Shown: piece by piece, positions 33,475 to 45,477 of the stretch
How positions within the stretch are numbered: position 1 is the stretch's first letter
How the letters are laid out: every line of letters begins with the position of its first letter
From: Artocarpus heterophyllus
Taxonomy: Eukaryota > Streptophyta > Magnoliopsida > Rosales > Moraceae
Assembly (NCBI GenBank): GCA_025403435.1
Contig: CM046348.1
Location: 11,464,606-11,528,605, forward strand
Length of the DNA stretch: 64,000 nucleotides
Direction: 5' to 3'
The notes under the pieces: generated by a model
Databases searched by the model: none
Told to the model about the DNA's origin: nothing
What the model saw: the letters and a program-made list of their open reading frames with translations, nothing else
Position numbers and translations under genes: made by a program

Positions 33475-36400
33475 ATGGGTGATAACATGAATGTTGTTCC
33501 AACTGAGAATGTTCCAACTGGGAGCACTTCTGAGACACCGATGCCATCTCCTAGGGTCCATGCTTCAACCTCGACGCAACCTTTGTCGGTTACAGTTCCT
33601 GTGAACCACAATGAAAAACCTGAAAAATTTAATGGACTAAATTTTAAAACTTGGCAACAAAAGATGTTGTTCTATTTGACAACACTGAATCTTGCGAGAT
33701 TCTTGAAAGAGGATCCTCCTACTGTTAGAGAGGATGAAACAGATGCTCAGACCTTGCTTGCTGTTGAAGCATGGAAGCATTCTGACTTCTTGTGCAAGAA
33801 TTATATTCTGAATGGCTTGACTGATGCACTTTATAATGTGTACAGTCCGAAAAAAACGGCCAAAGAAGTATGGGAGTCTTTGGACCATAAATACAAAATA
33901 GAAGATGCTGGTGCTAAGAAGTTCATAGTTGGACGGTTCATGAACTACAGAATGGTGGATTCTAAGACTGTAATTAGTCAAGTACAAGAACTGCAATTAC
34001 TCATTCATGAAATTCATGCTGAAGGAATGGTAATTAGTGAGTCTTTTCAGGTAGCTGCAATCATAGAGATGCTACCCCCGACGTGGAATGACTTCAAGAA
34101 CTATCTGAAGCACAAACGTAAAGAGATGAGCGTTGAAGATCTTATTGTTCGACTTCGCATTGAGGAAGACAATAGAAGATCTGAGAAAAAGCTTTTTAAC
34201 AAGTCTGTTGCCAAAGCAAATGTGGTGGAGCATGATAAAAGCTCCAAGAACAAGAAAACCAAGTCGGGGTTCAAGCTGGGGCCTAAGGGTGGAATTTCAA
34301 AGAAGCAGAAATTCCAAGGAAAATGTTTCAACTGTGACAAGATGGGTCACAAGTCGGCAGATTGTAGGCTGCCAAAGAGAAACAAGAAGAAAGAGGCTAA
34401 TGTGGTGGACACCATCACACAAGAAGTGTCAGACATCAGTCTCTCTGTCGTGGTCTCTGAAGTCAACATGGTGGACTCCAACTCAAAGGAGTGGTGGCTA
34501 GACACTGGGGCCACACGCCATGTCTGCTGTGATAGAGCTGCTTTTGTTGAACTCGTACTGTCAGAAGTTGGGGAGAAGCTATATATGGGCAACTCTGCCA
34601 CATCTGAGATCAAGGGCCAAGGGATGGTGGTTCTAAAAATGACATCAGGCAAGGAAGTCAAGCTGCAAAATGTGTTGTATGTGCCTGATATTCGAAAGAA
34701 TCTCATTTCTGGAACTCTGTTGAGTTCACATGGCTTCAAGATGGTTTTTGAAGCTGATAAAATGGTTTTGTCTAAACATGGAATGTATGTGGGAAAGGGT
34801 TATGTGAAAGATGGGATGTGGAAAATGAATGTAATGGCTGTTAAGCCCAATTCCATCAATATAATTAAAAAGTCTTCCACTTATATGCTTGAGTCTTCTA
34901 ATTTATGGCATGGTAGACTAGGTCATGTTAATTATAATACTTTACGTAGATTAATTAACTTGGATCACATACCCACATTTAATATTGATCCCAAACACAA
35001 ATGTGAAATATGTGTAGAGGCAAAACTAACGAGATCTTCATACCAAATGATTGATAGAAATACTGAGCCACTTGATTTGATACATAGCGATGTTTGTGAC
35101 TTAAAATTTATTCAAACTAGAGGTGGGAATAAATATTTTGTTACATTCATAGATGATAGCACAAAATATTGCTATGTATATTTGCTTAAAAGCAAAGATG
35201 AAGTTATAGAGAAGTTTGCTCTCTATAAGCAAGAAGTTGAAAACCAACTTAATAAGAAAATTAAGATGGTAAGAAGTGACCGTGGTGGTGAATATGTAGA
35301 ACCATTTAGTGAATTTTGTGCACAACATGGTATTATCCACGAGGTTACGCCACCCTATTCACCTCAGTCAAATGGTGTGGCTGAGCGCAAAAATCGTACC
35401 TTAAAGGATATGATGAATGCGATGCTGATAAGTTCTGGATTGCCACAGAACATGTGGGGAGAAGCCATTTTATCGGCTAATTACCTTTTAAATAAGGTAC
35501 CCCGGAAGAAAGAAGACAAGACCCCTTATGAATTGTGGAAAGCTAGAAAGCCTTCTTACAAATACTTGAGAGTGTGGGGGTGTCTTGCAAAGGTAATGGT
35601 ACCTACACCAAAGAAGATGAGAATAGGTCCAAAAATAGTTGATTGCATCTTCATTGGTTATGCCCACAACAGTAGTGCTTATCGGTTTCTTGTGTATGAA
35701 TCTAAAAACCCAGAGATTCACAGGAACACGATAATGGAATCTAGGAATGCATCATTTTTTGAACATGTATTTCCTTGCAAATCCAAAGAGGATGGTCCAA
35801 GTTCATCTAAACGAACGTTTAAGACTATTGAAGAGAATAGTCAGGATCATCAAGAAGTTGAAACCGAATATGAAGAGGAAGAGCCTAGACGAAGCAAAAG
35901 GGCACGGACAGAAAAATCATTTGGACCTGACTTTCTGATCTACATACTAGAGGCTGAACCTCAAACTTTCAAAGAAGCTGTAAGCTCATCGGAGGGTCCT
36001 TTATGGAAAGAAGCCATAAAGAGTGAAATTGATTCCATCATGCAGAATCATACTTGGGAATTAGTGGACCTTCCTCCAGGAAGTAAACCGCTAGGTTCTA
36101 AATGGATTTTCAAACGTAAAATGAAAGCTGATGGAACAATTGACAAGTATAAGGCTAGACTTGTTATAAAAGGTTATAGACAAAAAGAAGGCCTTGATTA
36201 CTTTGATACTTATTCTCCTATAACGAGAATAACCTCCATAAGAATGATCATAGCGATTGCCGCTTTGCGGAATCTTGAAGTACATCAGATGGATGTAAAG
36301 ACTGCTTTTCTTAATGGAGACCTTGAAGAGGAAATTTATATGGAACAACCAGAAGGTTGTATTGCTCCAGGACAAGAAAAGAAAGTCTGCAAATTGGTGA

Positions 36401-37500
36401 AGTCTTTGTATGGGCTTAAACAAGCACCAAAGCAATGGCATGAGAAATTTGACAATGTTATGATGTCAAATGGGTTCAAAATTAATGAGTGTGACAAGTG
36501 TGTTTATGTCAAAGGAACAGACGATGGATATGTTATTCTTTGTCTGTATGTAGATGACATGCTAATCGTGGGTAGCAATGATCGGATGATCAAATCAACT
36601 AAAGATATGTTGAACTCTAGGTTTGACATGAAAGACATGGGACTTGCCGATGTGATTTTAGGAATCAAAATCAAAAGGTCGCCTGATGGACTCATCTTGA
36701 GCCAGTCACACTATGTGGACAAGATACTTGACAAATTTAGTAAAAATGACACTGGTGTGACCAGAACTCCAATTGATACTAGTCAACATCTGTCCAAAAA
36801 TAGAGGAGAAAGTATATCCCAGGTGGAATATGCTAGAGTGATAGGCAGTTTAATGTACTTAATGAATTGTACAAGACCAGATATTGCCTATGCTGTAAGT
36901 AGTCTAAGTAGATTCACGAGTAATCCAGGAGATGATCACTGGAAAGCGATTGTTAGAGTACTCAGATACTTACGGTATACTCGTAGTTATGGGCTACATT
37001 ATACAAGAGATCCTGCAGTTCTTGAAGGGTATTCTGACGCAAGTTGGATATCTGATATACAGGATTCTAAAGCTACAAGTGGATACGTATTCACTTTGGG
37101 AGGCGCAGCAGTTTCATGGAAGTCTTCAAAGCAGACGGTAATAACCAGATCTACTATGGAATCTGAATTTGTAGCTTTGGATAAAAGCGGTGAAGAAGCT
37201 GAATGGCTAAGGAATTTCTTGGAGGATATCCCTGAATGGCCTAAACCTATGCCTGCAATATGCATACATTGTGATAATCAGTCTGCTATTGGCAGGGCAC
37301 AGAATGTGATGTACAATGGTAAGTCGAGGCATATACGTCGTCGACATAATACCGTTAGACAACTAATCTCAACTGGAGTCATGACAATAGACTATGTAAG
37401 GTCTAAAGAAAATATTGCGGATCCGTTAACCAAAGGACTGAATAGAGATCAAGTTGAGAAAACATCAAGAGGAATGGGACTTAAGCCCATAAAAGAATAG
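33475..37500 (+). CDS. Ty1/copia Gag-Pol polyprotein, intact
   Basis: 1341 codons with no stop or frameshift. Start: ATGGGTGATAACATG at 33475; sequence before it is leader. Gag has [14 protein letters not shown] and WESLDHKY, then the CCHC knuckle [14 protein letters not shown] (34324-34365). Protease DTGA lies at 34501-34512. Integrase has HHCC (GRLGH...CEIC) and DDE motifs in [19 protein letters not shown] and VAERKNRT. Reverse transcriptase has [35 protein letters not shown] and YVDD (36547-36558). RNase H has [15 protein letters not shown] and CDNQSAIG, then the C-terminal [14 protein letters not shown]. It makes capsid, protease, integrase and RT/RNase H for retrotransposition in cytoplasmic particles. 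All catalytic residues I looked for are present. Confidence 0.95.
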   Translation: MGDNMNVVPTENVPTGSTSETPMPSPRVHASTSTQPLSVTVPVNHNEKPEKFNGLNFKTWQQKMLFYLTTLNLARFLKEDPPTVREDETDAQTLLAVEAWKHSDFLCKNYILNGLTDALYNVYSPKKTAKEVWESLDHKYKIEDAGAKKFIVGRFMNYRMVDSKTVISQVQELQLLIHEIHAEGMVISESFQVAAIIEMLPPTWNDFKNYLKHKRKEMSVEDLIVRLRIEEDNRRSEKKLFNKSVAKANVVEHDKSSKNKKTKSGFKLGPKGGISKKQKFQGKCFNCDKMGHKSADCRLPKRNKKKEANVVDTITQEVSDISLSVVVSEVNMVDSNSKEWWLDTGATRHVCCDRAAFVELVLSEVGEKLYMGNSATSEIKGQGMVVLKMTSGKEVKLQNVLYVPDIRKNLISGTLLSSHGFKMVFEADKMVLSKHGMYVGKGYVKDGMWKMNVMAVKPNSINIIKKSSTYMLESSNLWHGRLGHVNYNTLRRLINLDHIPTFNIDPKHKCEICVEAKLTRSSYQMIDRNTEPLDLIHSDVCDLKFIQTRGGNKYFVTFIDDSTKYCYVYLLKSKDEVIEKFALYKQEVENQLNKKIKMVRSDRGGEYVEPFSEFCAQHGIIHEVTPPYSPQSNGVAERKNRTLKDMMNAMLISSGLPQNMWGEAILSANYLLNKVPRKKEDKTPYELWKARKPSYKYLRVWGCLAKVMVPTPKKMRIGPKIVDCIFIGYAHNSSAYRFLVYESKNPEIHRNTIMESRNASFFEHVFPCKSKEDGPSSSKRTFKTIEENSQDHQEVETEYEEEEPRRSKRARTEKSFGPDFLIYILEAEPQTFKEAVSSSEGPLWKEAIKSEIDSIMQNHTWELVDLPPGSKPLGSKWIFKRKMKADGTIDKYKARLVIKGYRQKEGLDYFDTYSPITRITSIRMIIAIAALRNLEVHQMDVKTAFLNGDLEEEIYMEQPEGCIAPGQEKKVCKLVKSLYGLKQAPKQWHEKFDNVMMSNGFKINECDKCVYVKGTDDGYVILCLYVDDMLIVGSNDRMIKSTKDMLNSRFDMKDMGLADVILGIKIKRSPDGLILSQSHYVDKILDKFSKNDTGVTRTPIDTSQHLSKNRGESISQVEYARVIGSLMYLMNCTRPDIAYAVSSLSRFTSNPGDDHWKAIVRVLRYLRYTRSYGLHYTRDPAVLEGYSDASWISDIQDSKATSGYVFTLGGAAVSWKSSKQTVITRSTMESEFVALDKSGEEAEWLRNFLEDIPEWPKPMPAICIHCDNQSAIGRAQNVMYNGKSRHIRRRHNTVRQLISTGVMTIDYVRSKENIADPLTKGLNRDQVEKTSRGMGLKPIKE

Positions 37501-38080
37501 GTCGAAACAGTGGAAACCCAACCTTGTTGACTGGAGATCCCAAGATCTAGATTCAATGGGATAACTAAACTGAATAGACTGAATAAGATCACTGTGGGGG
37601 TTACCCCAACCCATTCCTATAATAAAAACAGTGATACCCGTAGGGAAAGGTTAAGCAGTTTGCTTTTAATGATTCTTATGCGTCGAATACGTTGAGAATT
37701 CGAGCGGAGTAATATGGGTTACTCTTAAGTAAGAAATCACCTATGTGGGAGAGAAGTGGGGCCGCTTCAAAGGAGAATTGCTAGGGCTCAATTCTTTAGA
37801 AACTCTTGCAGAACCAGGGAGATGTTCATGGCCAAAATGAACATAACCATGAGAACTGAAACTGTGTCAGGAAAATATCTGTGTGAGGTATGTTATCGTT
37901 TACACAAATGGCAGAACAGTTCAAGGACATCGCGTCTACTAGTCAGCCAGTAAAGTAAACATACTTTAACAAGGGAAGGTTCAAGGGTTAACGCCTACCT
38001 ATCCTATGCAGATATTAACCGTAGAACTCTATCATCGTGTAGTGTCTTTGTTTTTCCTCTGTAGTTTGTCAATTTCATTC
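37501..38080 (+). other. 3' untranslated region of complete copia
   Basis: About 580 bases between the pol stop and the purine tract. There is no domain; short open frames only. Confidence 0.7.
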
Positions 38081-38091
38081 ATGTGGGGGAT
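38081..38091 (+). other. Polypurine tract of complete copia
   Basis: ATGTGGGGGAT lies directly upstream of the 3' LTR. Confidence 0.8.
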
Positions 38092-38894
38092 TGTTAGAAA
38101 AATGGCAGCAATTGGGTGAATGAAAAATTGATGCTCATTGGTGGAGATTAATGGAGGTCATAAACCTCATATTGTAACACCCAAAGGTATGGATTAATAG
38201 GTGATTATGAGCTTCATAATCATGAAAAATGAAGGGTTATAACCAATGGTTTAATAAGAGGTTATGAGCACCATTATCATGAAAAATGGAGGGTTACAAC
38301 CAATGGTTTAATGGGAGATAATGAGCACCATTATCATGGAAAATGGAAGGTTACAACCAATGTCATTATGCACATAAATTCTGAATAATGCTCATTATAA
38401 TGTGGATTGTAACATCTATTTTCTAAGCCTATATAATGAACTCTCCTCCACATGTTTGAGAAATACACAATTGCATAGAATTTGCACTCACTAAGTCATA
38501 GAGTTTTTCCTTTGTTTTTCAAGTTCCATCTAGTTTTTGTTGTAGTCATTTTTGGTGATAGAAGAAAAACAGTTTCAAGTTCGCCGAAAACGGTATCCAA
38601 TAGTGCTTAAGATTCCATTGGTAGTCGTTGTATCCTGGGAGACAGACGTCCGTAGAATCCTCGTGCACAACCGGAGGGGACGAATCTGTTTTAAGGAAAG
38701 CGTGACCTACACGTGCCTCGACCATTTTTCGTCTAATTTTCACGTTGCGTTGCTTCCATTGAAGTTGAAGTTGAAGGTTTTGTTATACCTATTTGTTATT
38801 TTCATTTTTGAAAAATTTGTAACTTGTTTGTTTTATTCATGCAATATATTGTTTGCAATTCCTTTATCCATATTCTATGTTATAATTACTAACA
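38092..38894 (+). repeat. 3' LTR of complete copia (803 bp)
   Basis: Same length as 31592-32394 with about nine transitions and no indels. It is followed by target duplication GTTAG. Confidence 0.95.
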
Positions 38895-38921
38895 GTTAGT
38901 TTATAAGTAAGATATTAATAA

Positions 38922-40147
38922 AGTCTTTTAGCCTTTTCAACGTTCTACGTGAATATCACATACTCTTTTCTTTTCTCTCGGTTCTCTTAGGGTTCCTTTT
39001 CCGAGTTTGCGTCGCCACCCCCCTCTCTTTCCCTGGGGTGATGGTTGGTGTTGCTGATCGTTGGCTTTTGAAGAGGGGGTGGGCCATCTTTGGTTGCAGT
39101 TGATATAGGGAGATATGGCAAAGCTTGGGTGGTCAGGGTTGGCTGGGGGTGGAAGCCAGTGGGGAAGGAATGGATCTGCGCTGGCACCCCGGGGGAGGGG
39201 GGTGGGGTGTGTGGTCCGCTTTGTGAGGCTGGGCCAACGACGCCGAGGTCGGAAGGTTCAACAGCCAATGCAGTTGGGACAAGGGAGAAGGAGGGAATGT
39301 GGGGATCTACGGAGGTCATAGTTCTCCCTCGGTATGCGCTAGGAGGTGGAGGGTGGGCCGGCTATGTTGGCTCATATTTTTGAGCCTGGGGAAGAAGACG
39401 ACCCCATGGTGGGAGGGGCTCTGCACGAAAGGGGGGAGGCTTTTGGTGGCGGGGAGTCTCACCGGTCAACCTAGGCGGAGGTGGGGGGGCGTCAGTCACT
39501 AGCAGAAGGAAAGCTTCCATCGACGGTCGCCAACATAACACCAAGTTTTCAATCGTTTTCCAGATTTTAATTTGTTTGTTTAATATCTATGATTGTAAAA
39601 CAAAACTGGTGATTTTCTCACTCGTTAAGTGCTAGTTTAGTGTTGTTTCACTGTTTGGTGTTTACGTTTTATAGTTGTAAGAATAAAAGTGGTTTTCCTA
39701 CCCCTAGAGCATTTGTATAATTTGTCTTGGTTGTTGCGTGATTGAGTTTTTGGCATTCTAGAATTTTCTCTACGAGGAATGGATAATGGCCCAGGTGCGA
39801 AGGAGAGTTGCCTATGAATAGATCGAAAAGATCCATCAACAGGAGGAGGACATAGTCATGGTCAAAGTACCACCATCTGTTGGTCTTCGATCAGTTGAGA
39901 TACCCCTATGATCGTAAGAGCCATGTTTAAGGAGCTAAAGATATGCTCGATCCTTGCGTGTCAAATTGACTTCCCGCTAGCGAGTCTCAAGCACGTATTT
40001 ACTCTTTTGAGAGCCATTAGAATTTATGGATGGATTAGATCTCAATTGGAGGTTTTCTCTCTTGTATTACCGAGATTTTCATCCGTTGTATGGGATTGTA
40101 TTACTTTTTGCAAGTGATTGCAATGAATTTCTCTATTCAAAAAAAAA
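38922..40147 (+). mobile_element. Poly(A)-tailed retroposon with 17-bp target duplication
   Basis: Flanked by AAGTAAGATATTAATAA at 38905-38921 and 40146-40162, and ending in an A run (40139-40147). This is the signature of LINE-machinery insertion. The 5' half (38990-39520) is GC-rich and untranslated-leader-like. The 3' part ends GCAATGAATTTCTCTATTC before the A tail, like plant L1 3' ends. No endonuclease or RT domain is recognised, so it is a non-autonomous or internally deleted LINE, or a retrocopied host transcript. Open frames inside (39090-39383, 39908-40117) have no recognisable domain. Confidence 0.8.
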
Positions 40148-40162
40148 GTAAGATATTAATAA

Positions 40163-40866
40163 CCATACATCCAAATTTAATAGAGCTCTGATATTGCGGT
40201 TTAGGATGAAAGAAAAAATAGAAATATTCAAATATTATCTGTAACCAAAAAAAGTAAATATTAATTTAATAATGGTATTTATATATAAATATCGCACCTC
40301 CCGGCACGGCCATTCAAATACCATTTTTTAAGGGAAAAATGCCAAAATTTAAGTCCATTTATCAATTATTAATTAGCAAGTCAACTTCAAAGAGAGAGAG
40401 AGAAGCACAATATGAACAGATTACATTCTTGAGTCTATACGGTAATGATTATGGCAAAATAATATTTATTTCTGAAACCATATGGTCATGGAAAGAACAT
40501 TAATCAACAAACCTCCCATACTTCTCACATCGGTTACAGTACTAGTCAAGTCATGTATATGTACGTCACCATACGGCCCATACATCATGATCAGTTTTCC
40601 AGTCCGCACGTTTGAATTGAAAAGTAACATCATCTTTTAAATCAGTTTCCATGTGAGGTGCACTCATCAATATTCAGCTGATTGCTTTCACACATCAGAT
40701 TCCCCCACAAACAATCTGACAGGATTTTTTATTTTTATTTGTTAACATTAATACTAAGGAAGCTATATTACAACATTTACAATTTATATATACATATATA
40801 TATACACACAGACATACATTCTGACATTCATACACATGTCATATAACTCTTTTATATTTCTCTGAC
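40163..40866 (+). promoter_or_regulatory. Upstream region of the GDSL gene
   Basis: No gene. The last 100 bases carry a TATATATACATATATATATA stretch (about 40784-40803), 60-80 bp before the ATG, that can serve as TATA box. A short AG repeat lies at about 40390-40403. Confidence 0.5.
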
Positions 40867-42143
40867 ATGGTGAGAACTATGAGGAAAATGGCATTTCCAC
40901 TTCCATCATGGCTTATAATTTTCTTGTGCTTCTCAAGATTAACCCATTCTGTGCCTCTTGCACCGGCATTGTACGTTTTTGGAGATTCCTTGTTTGACAG
41001 TGGGAACAACAATCTCTTGCCAACTCTTGCAAAGGCAAATTATTTGCCTTATGGTGTAAGTTTTGCTCAAGGGGTCACCGGGAGATTCACCAATGGTAAA
41101 ACTGTCGCCGACTTCATAGGTACACGCTTATATATATATACACATATATATTCTTGAACATGTATGTTGTATATCTGTGTTCTCTTTGTTAATCTTTTGA
41201 TCTGATCATTTCATTTTCTTTTTTCCTTTTTTTGTTTTTTGTTTTTTGTTTTTGAATCTTTGTATGAAAAAGCTGAATATCTTGGGTTACCATTTCCTCC
41301 TCCGTACCTGAGTATAAGAGGATCTGCAGCGCTAACTGGATTGAATTATGCATCTGGGTCTTGTGGGATTCTTCCAGAAACAGGCGGCCAATATGTAAGA
41401 TACATCAAGATATACATATTTACACACACACTATATCGAATTAGCATGTCTGCCTTTATAACTTTCTTTGCTAATTTCTTTTTCTACTTGTCTCTTTGAA
41501 TAACTAGTTGATTAATATCCTTGTTTTCAAAGTTTAGATCCGTTTTTTGGTGCGCCATTTATCTAGGATTATACAATGAAAAATCATCATTTTTTTATAA
41601 TTATCCTATATTTTAAAAAATATTGTATATAGAAAAGATGATGCATTATCGGATAAGAATGCATTATACATGTCTTCTTTCTCATGTCTTCTTTTGTGCC
41701 CCAATAATATCATTTCACATTAATAAAAATATTTTAATTGATATTATTAACCTAATATGAAATGATATTATCAGAAACATACAAAAAAAGACAGAACAAG
41801 CAGACGTAAGAATCCAACCCAAGTGACAATTATGTGCTTCGTATCTGACCAAGAATTTTTTTCCCCTTATAATTGAATAATCTTGGAATATATATACACC
41901 CAAACTACAATATTCTTCGAATTAAAAGTCAGTTTGAAAAATACATTGTCTGTCGTCATATTTACAATGTGAACATATGGCCCATTTAGAACAAGTTCCC
42001 TTTAAAAAATTTGGAATTAACATTTGCATTATCAGCCCTAAAAAAATATTTAAGAAGTATTATAATTTATTTAAATCCATTTTGTTAATTTATGTGAAAT
42101 ATTTAGTCGTGGGATCCAATCATTATATTGATCTTAAGATTCC

Positions 42144-42175
<32 letters not shown>

Positions 42176-45100
42176 TATATGTTAATCATGCAAAAAATTC
42201 TTCACACATGAGTCATCAAAATAATCACACATTTATCAATGGTTTCAGGGCAAATGCTTGAATATGAAAGATCAGATCGATCTGTTCGAACTCAGTACGG
42301 CTTCTAATAAAACGTCGGAGTTGCGAAAACACTTCAAAAATCCCAATGATTTTTCACACTATCTGTCGAAATCTATATTTATATTTTCTGTCGGCAATAA
42401 TGATTACTTAAATAATTACATGAAACGAAACCCCGTCTGGAGAAGCTACTCTCCTCAATCATTTGCGCAACTCTTGGTGGGTGCACTAGCTCACCATTTT
42501 GAGGTAATCATGTGTTCCCTTTATTAATTCACGATACTCTTCTGACAAAATTAACTTACACTGGTTATATTTCTACTTATATACATGATATATATATATA
42601 TATATATTTCGTTTTAGTTATGATTAAGAGATTTGAGTCAAAATGACAATAAGCACTAGAACGAGTAGATTTTATTTGTGATTTTATGCTGCGAGATTAA
42701 TTATTTTCTTTATAAGTGGGAAGTACTAAATGTATTACACCATAAAATAAGAAGCTTTCCCCTACGTTTTAAAAGTACTACGTCTGTCAAACACGCTGGC
42801 AAGTGTGATTTGGCCGTCGACGTTTATTAGGATTAATCTAGTGGTGCTATTATTTCAGTTCATTGACCGACTAACATGAGCATATGGTAAGTTTTGGTGC
42901 TATAGCCTTTTCTAGCATTTTTCGTGAGGTCTTTTTATGATAATGCTTGATCTTGGTCATTAGACTTTGGTCATAAAATGATCATGTTAAAAAATTAAAA
43001 TATGCATATGCATGTAGATAGTTTTCTAGACAAATCTAATAGTTGAGAGACAAAGGTACCCTACGGTTAGTAATTTTTCAAGTCCTTATTTCTTATATAA
43101 ATTGAAGACTTTAACAGAAAGTTAGCATATTTATTTTTTTCATGATTTGTTTCTAAATGTGCTAATTAATTCCTAGTTTTTCATCATTATTTTTTTTTTC
43201 ATAATTCCTTAAACATTGCTACCCCAACGCACACACAAAACAAGTTATACAAATTAGGAGCAAGGAATGTAATAATGTTTGAATTAGTTCCATAGAGTAT
43301 AGTAATAAGTCAACCGTTTTCTCATATGAAAGAGTTTGAAATTGTTTATAGGGATATTTATCTTTCTCTACCCTCTGTTTTAAGTTAATTTAAAAATTAT
43401 ACATTTGGTTTTTAATCTCATCAAATGTATACATTTAGATTAGATTTAATACACAAATCTATACCTTACCTCCTTCAATAGATGATTTTGACATTTAAAA
43501 TAACCAAATTATCCTTAAGTAAAAGATTAAAAAATCAAAACTTTCAAAAAATAAGAACAAAAAATAAAAACATGCAAAAAACCTATTTTGAAGGTATTCT
43601 ATGCATTTTTACAGGTAAAACCTTAGTATAAAGTTTTTTTAAGTTTTTAAATTATCTTCTTTCAATTTGAGAGTATTTTTGAAAATTTCTTAGATTAAAT
43701 CTGAAGATTGATTGGGCAAAGGTATAATTTTGTGTATTAAATCTAATTTAAATGTATAAATTTAATGAGATCAAAAATTAAAAATACATTTTTTAAATAA
43801 ATCTAAAATACAGGAACAAAAAGGTAAATTGCCCTTGTTTATAACTCAATCACTTTCTACTAAACGACAACCCTCCGCACCTAAACTCTTTCAAACTGCT
43901 CCCCGTTCTCATCTAACCTTTGTTGCCACAAACAAGTTGTCTCAAAGGTAACTTTTCCTTTAGTCTGCATTTTTTTTTCCTGGGTTTTTTTGTTAGACTG
44001 AAGATAAAGTTAGGCGTACTTGTTTGTGACGAGAAAAAAAAAAACCCAAAAAAAAAGAATAAACCCCAACAAAAAAAAATAAAACCCAAAAAAAACGCAG
44101 GCTGAAGGAAAAATTACCTTTAAGACAACTTTTTCTTTGTAGCAACAAAGGTCATACGAGAACGCCGAGCAATTTGAAAGAGTTTGGGCGTGGAGGTTGT
44201 CATATAATATAAAGCTGTTGACTTATAAGCTCTTGCGGATGAGAAAGCGGTTTATAAAACTATGCGAGAACTTTACATTATAACTCATTTTTTTATTATT
44301 ATAGTATATGAGAGCTTTATATTGTAACAACTAAAAATTTTAATTAAAACTGATTTTGTCAAAAATCTTATTAGTAAAAATCTTGGGCTTAATATAAGGC
44401 GGTTGACTTGTACACTCTTTCAAACTCTTTATGAGAAAGCATTTGACTTATGACTATACTCTTTCAGAAGGTAGTATAATATTGACCATTAAATTTGATC
44501 AAAATCATGTTAAAATAAATGAATATATATATATATATGTGTGTGTGTAAATTACACAGTTTTTAAGATAAATTTGATAGTTGAGAACCAAAGGCCTATA
44601 TCTATAGTGTATTTTTTTTAAGTCCTACTATAAAATCCCCTTTTTTTCTTACATAAATTGAAGAGATAACATATGGGATACTAATTTAATATACAAAGAG
44701 CATAATTATTTTTTTCATTGGTTGTTTCTATAAGTTATTAATTTCTATCAAAATCTTTAAACGTTGCTTCTTCTTTTTTCAGAGGTTATATAATTTAGGA
44801 GCGAGGAAGGTAATAATGTTTGAATTAGGCCCACTTGGTTGCATCCCATCAATAAGAAGGAAAAGAAATCATGGAAGCAAATGTGTTGAAGACGTGAATC
44901 AGTTAGCCCAATATTTCAATGAAAGACTTCCTTCAATGCTTGACAATCTAACAGATACTCTTGAAGGCTCAACCTTCGTTCTTGGTCGTGCAAATTGGCT
45001 CGGATATGATGCAATACAAAATCCTTCCAAATACGGTAAATTTAATCAAACTTAGCTTATCATAAAAACATCCTATAAGCCGTTTGGAAGAACGATTGGA

Positions 45101-45477
45101 ACTAACAGTTTTGATTTGAGAACTATAGTATATGAGAATTTTATATTGTAGCTTTTAATAACTTTATACCATTCATATTTATAACTTATGGTTAAAACTG
45201 TTCTTTCAAATAGCCCATTAATTAATACTAATTACTTTTTTGTTTTTTTTTTTGTTCATGTATAGGCTTAATTGATGGAAGAAATCCATGTTGCACCACT
45301 TGGTTAAATGGAACTGCTGGGTGTATTCCATTGCTAACGCCGTGCGATGAAATGAATGATTACTTCTTTTGGGACGGTTATCATTTAACCGAGTCTGTTT
45401 GCTCGGTCTTAGCGAGTCGATGTTTCGATGACCCATCGATGTGTTCTCCATTCATCAAGGAACTTGTAAAAATGTGA
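40867..45477 (+). CDS. GDSL esterase/lipase, five exons, 364 aa
   Basis: Exons: 40867-41119, 41273-41394, 42249-42503, 44783-45035, 45266-45477. All introns are GT/AG and phases join without a break. The product is a secreted serine hydrolase of the plant GDSL/SGNH family. An N-terminal signal peptide (about residues 1-28, core WLIIFLCF) is followed by block [13 protein letters not shown] (catalytic Ser41). Block II is NYASGSCGI (Gly113), block III SVGNNDY (Asn176), and block [10 protein letters not shown] (Asp331, His334), so catalytic triad and oxyanion residues are complete. Length fits the family. Substrate is unknown; relatives act on cuticle or cell-wall esters and lipids. ATG 40867 is the first in frame; ATG 40879 is an alternative. 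Introns are 153, 854, 2279 and 230 nt. Intron 3 is swollen by two foldback elements and a partial exon-4 copy. A truncated paralog lies at 29071-29617. Confidence 0.93.
43241..43291 (+). pseudogene. Stray copy of the start of GDSL exon 4 within intron 3
   Basis: AAGTTATACAAATTAGGAGC and GTAATAATGTTTGAATTAG match the first ~50 nt of true exon 4 (44783 onward), including FELG coding, then diverge. The preceding ~300 bases also resemble the intron before exon 4 (compare 42960-43240 with 44500-44780). It lacks an AG acceptor at the matching place, so it should be skipped. Confidence 0.8.
43351..43834. mobile_element. MULE-type foldback element (484 bp) with 9-bp target duplication
   Basis: Bases 43351-43500 and the reverse complement of 43690-43834 pair for well over 100 bases (TACATTT, GATTAGATTTAATACAC and more). 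TTGTTTATA directly flanks both ends (43342-43350, 43835-43843). A 9-bp duplication is typical of Mutator-like elements. It is non-autonomous and lies in GDSL intron 3. Confidence 0.8.
43862..44205. mobile_element. Second foldback element in GDSL intron 3
   Basis: Long inverted arms: CGACAACCCTCCGCAC and AAACTCTTTCAAACTGCT on the left match the reverse complement of the right arm ending GGAGGTTGTCATA; ACCTTTGTTGC is also shared. The centre is A-rich (44035-44095). No target duplication was defined. Superfamily unknown. A transcript would form a long hairpin of around 120 bp. Confidence 0.7.

Larger units (their letters stand above)
31592..38894 (+). mobile_element. Complete Ty1/copia retrotransposon with intact polyprotein
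   Basis: 7303 bp with two 803-bp LTRs (TGTTAGAAAAATGG...TACTAACA), an exact target duplication GTTAG (31587-31591, 38895-38899), a purine tract before the 3' LTR, and one open gag-pol frame. I count about nine LTR differences, all transitions, roughly 1.1%. It is a different family from the nested copia: shorter LTRs, other Gag, and no dyad repeats. No TGG-type primer binding site follows the 5' LTR. It could be autonomous if that priming problem is only apparent. Confidence 0.95.

Noticed and set aside
39090..39544. Overlapping Gly/Trp-rich frames on both strands
   Set aside because: They lie within the GC-rich part of a retroposon, open in several frames at once, with no domain.
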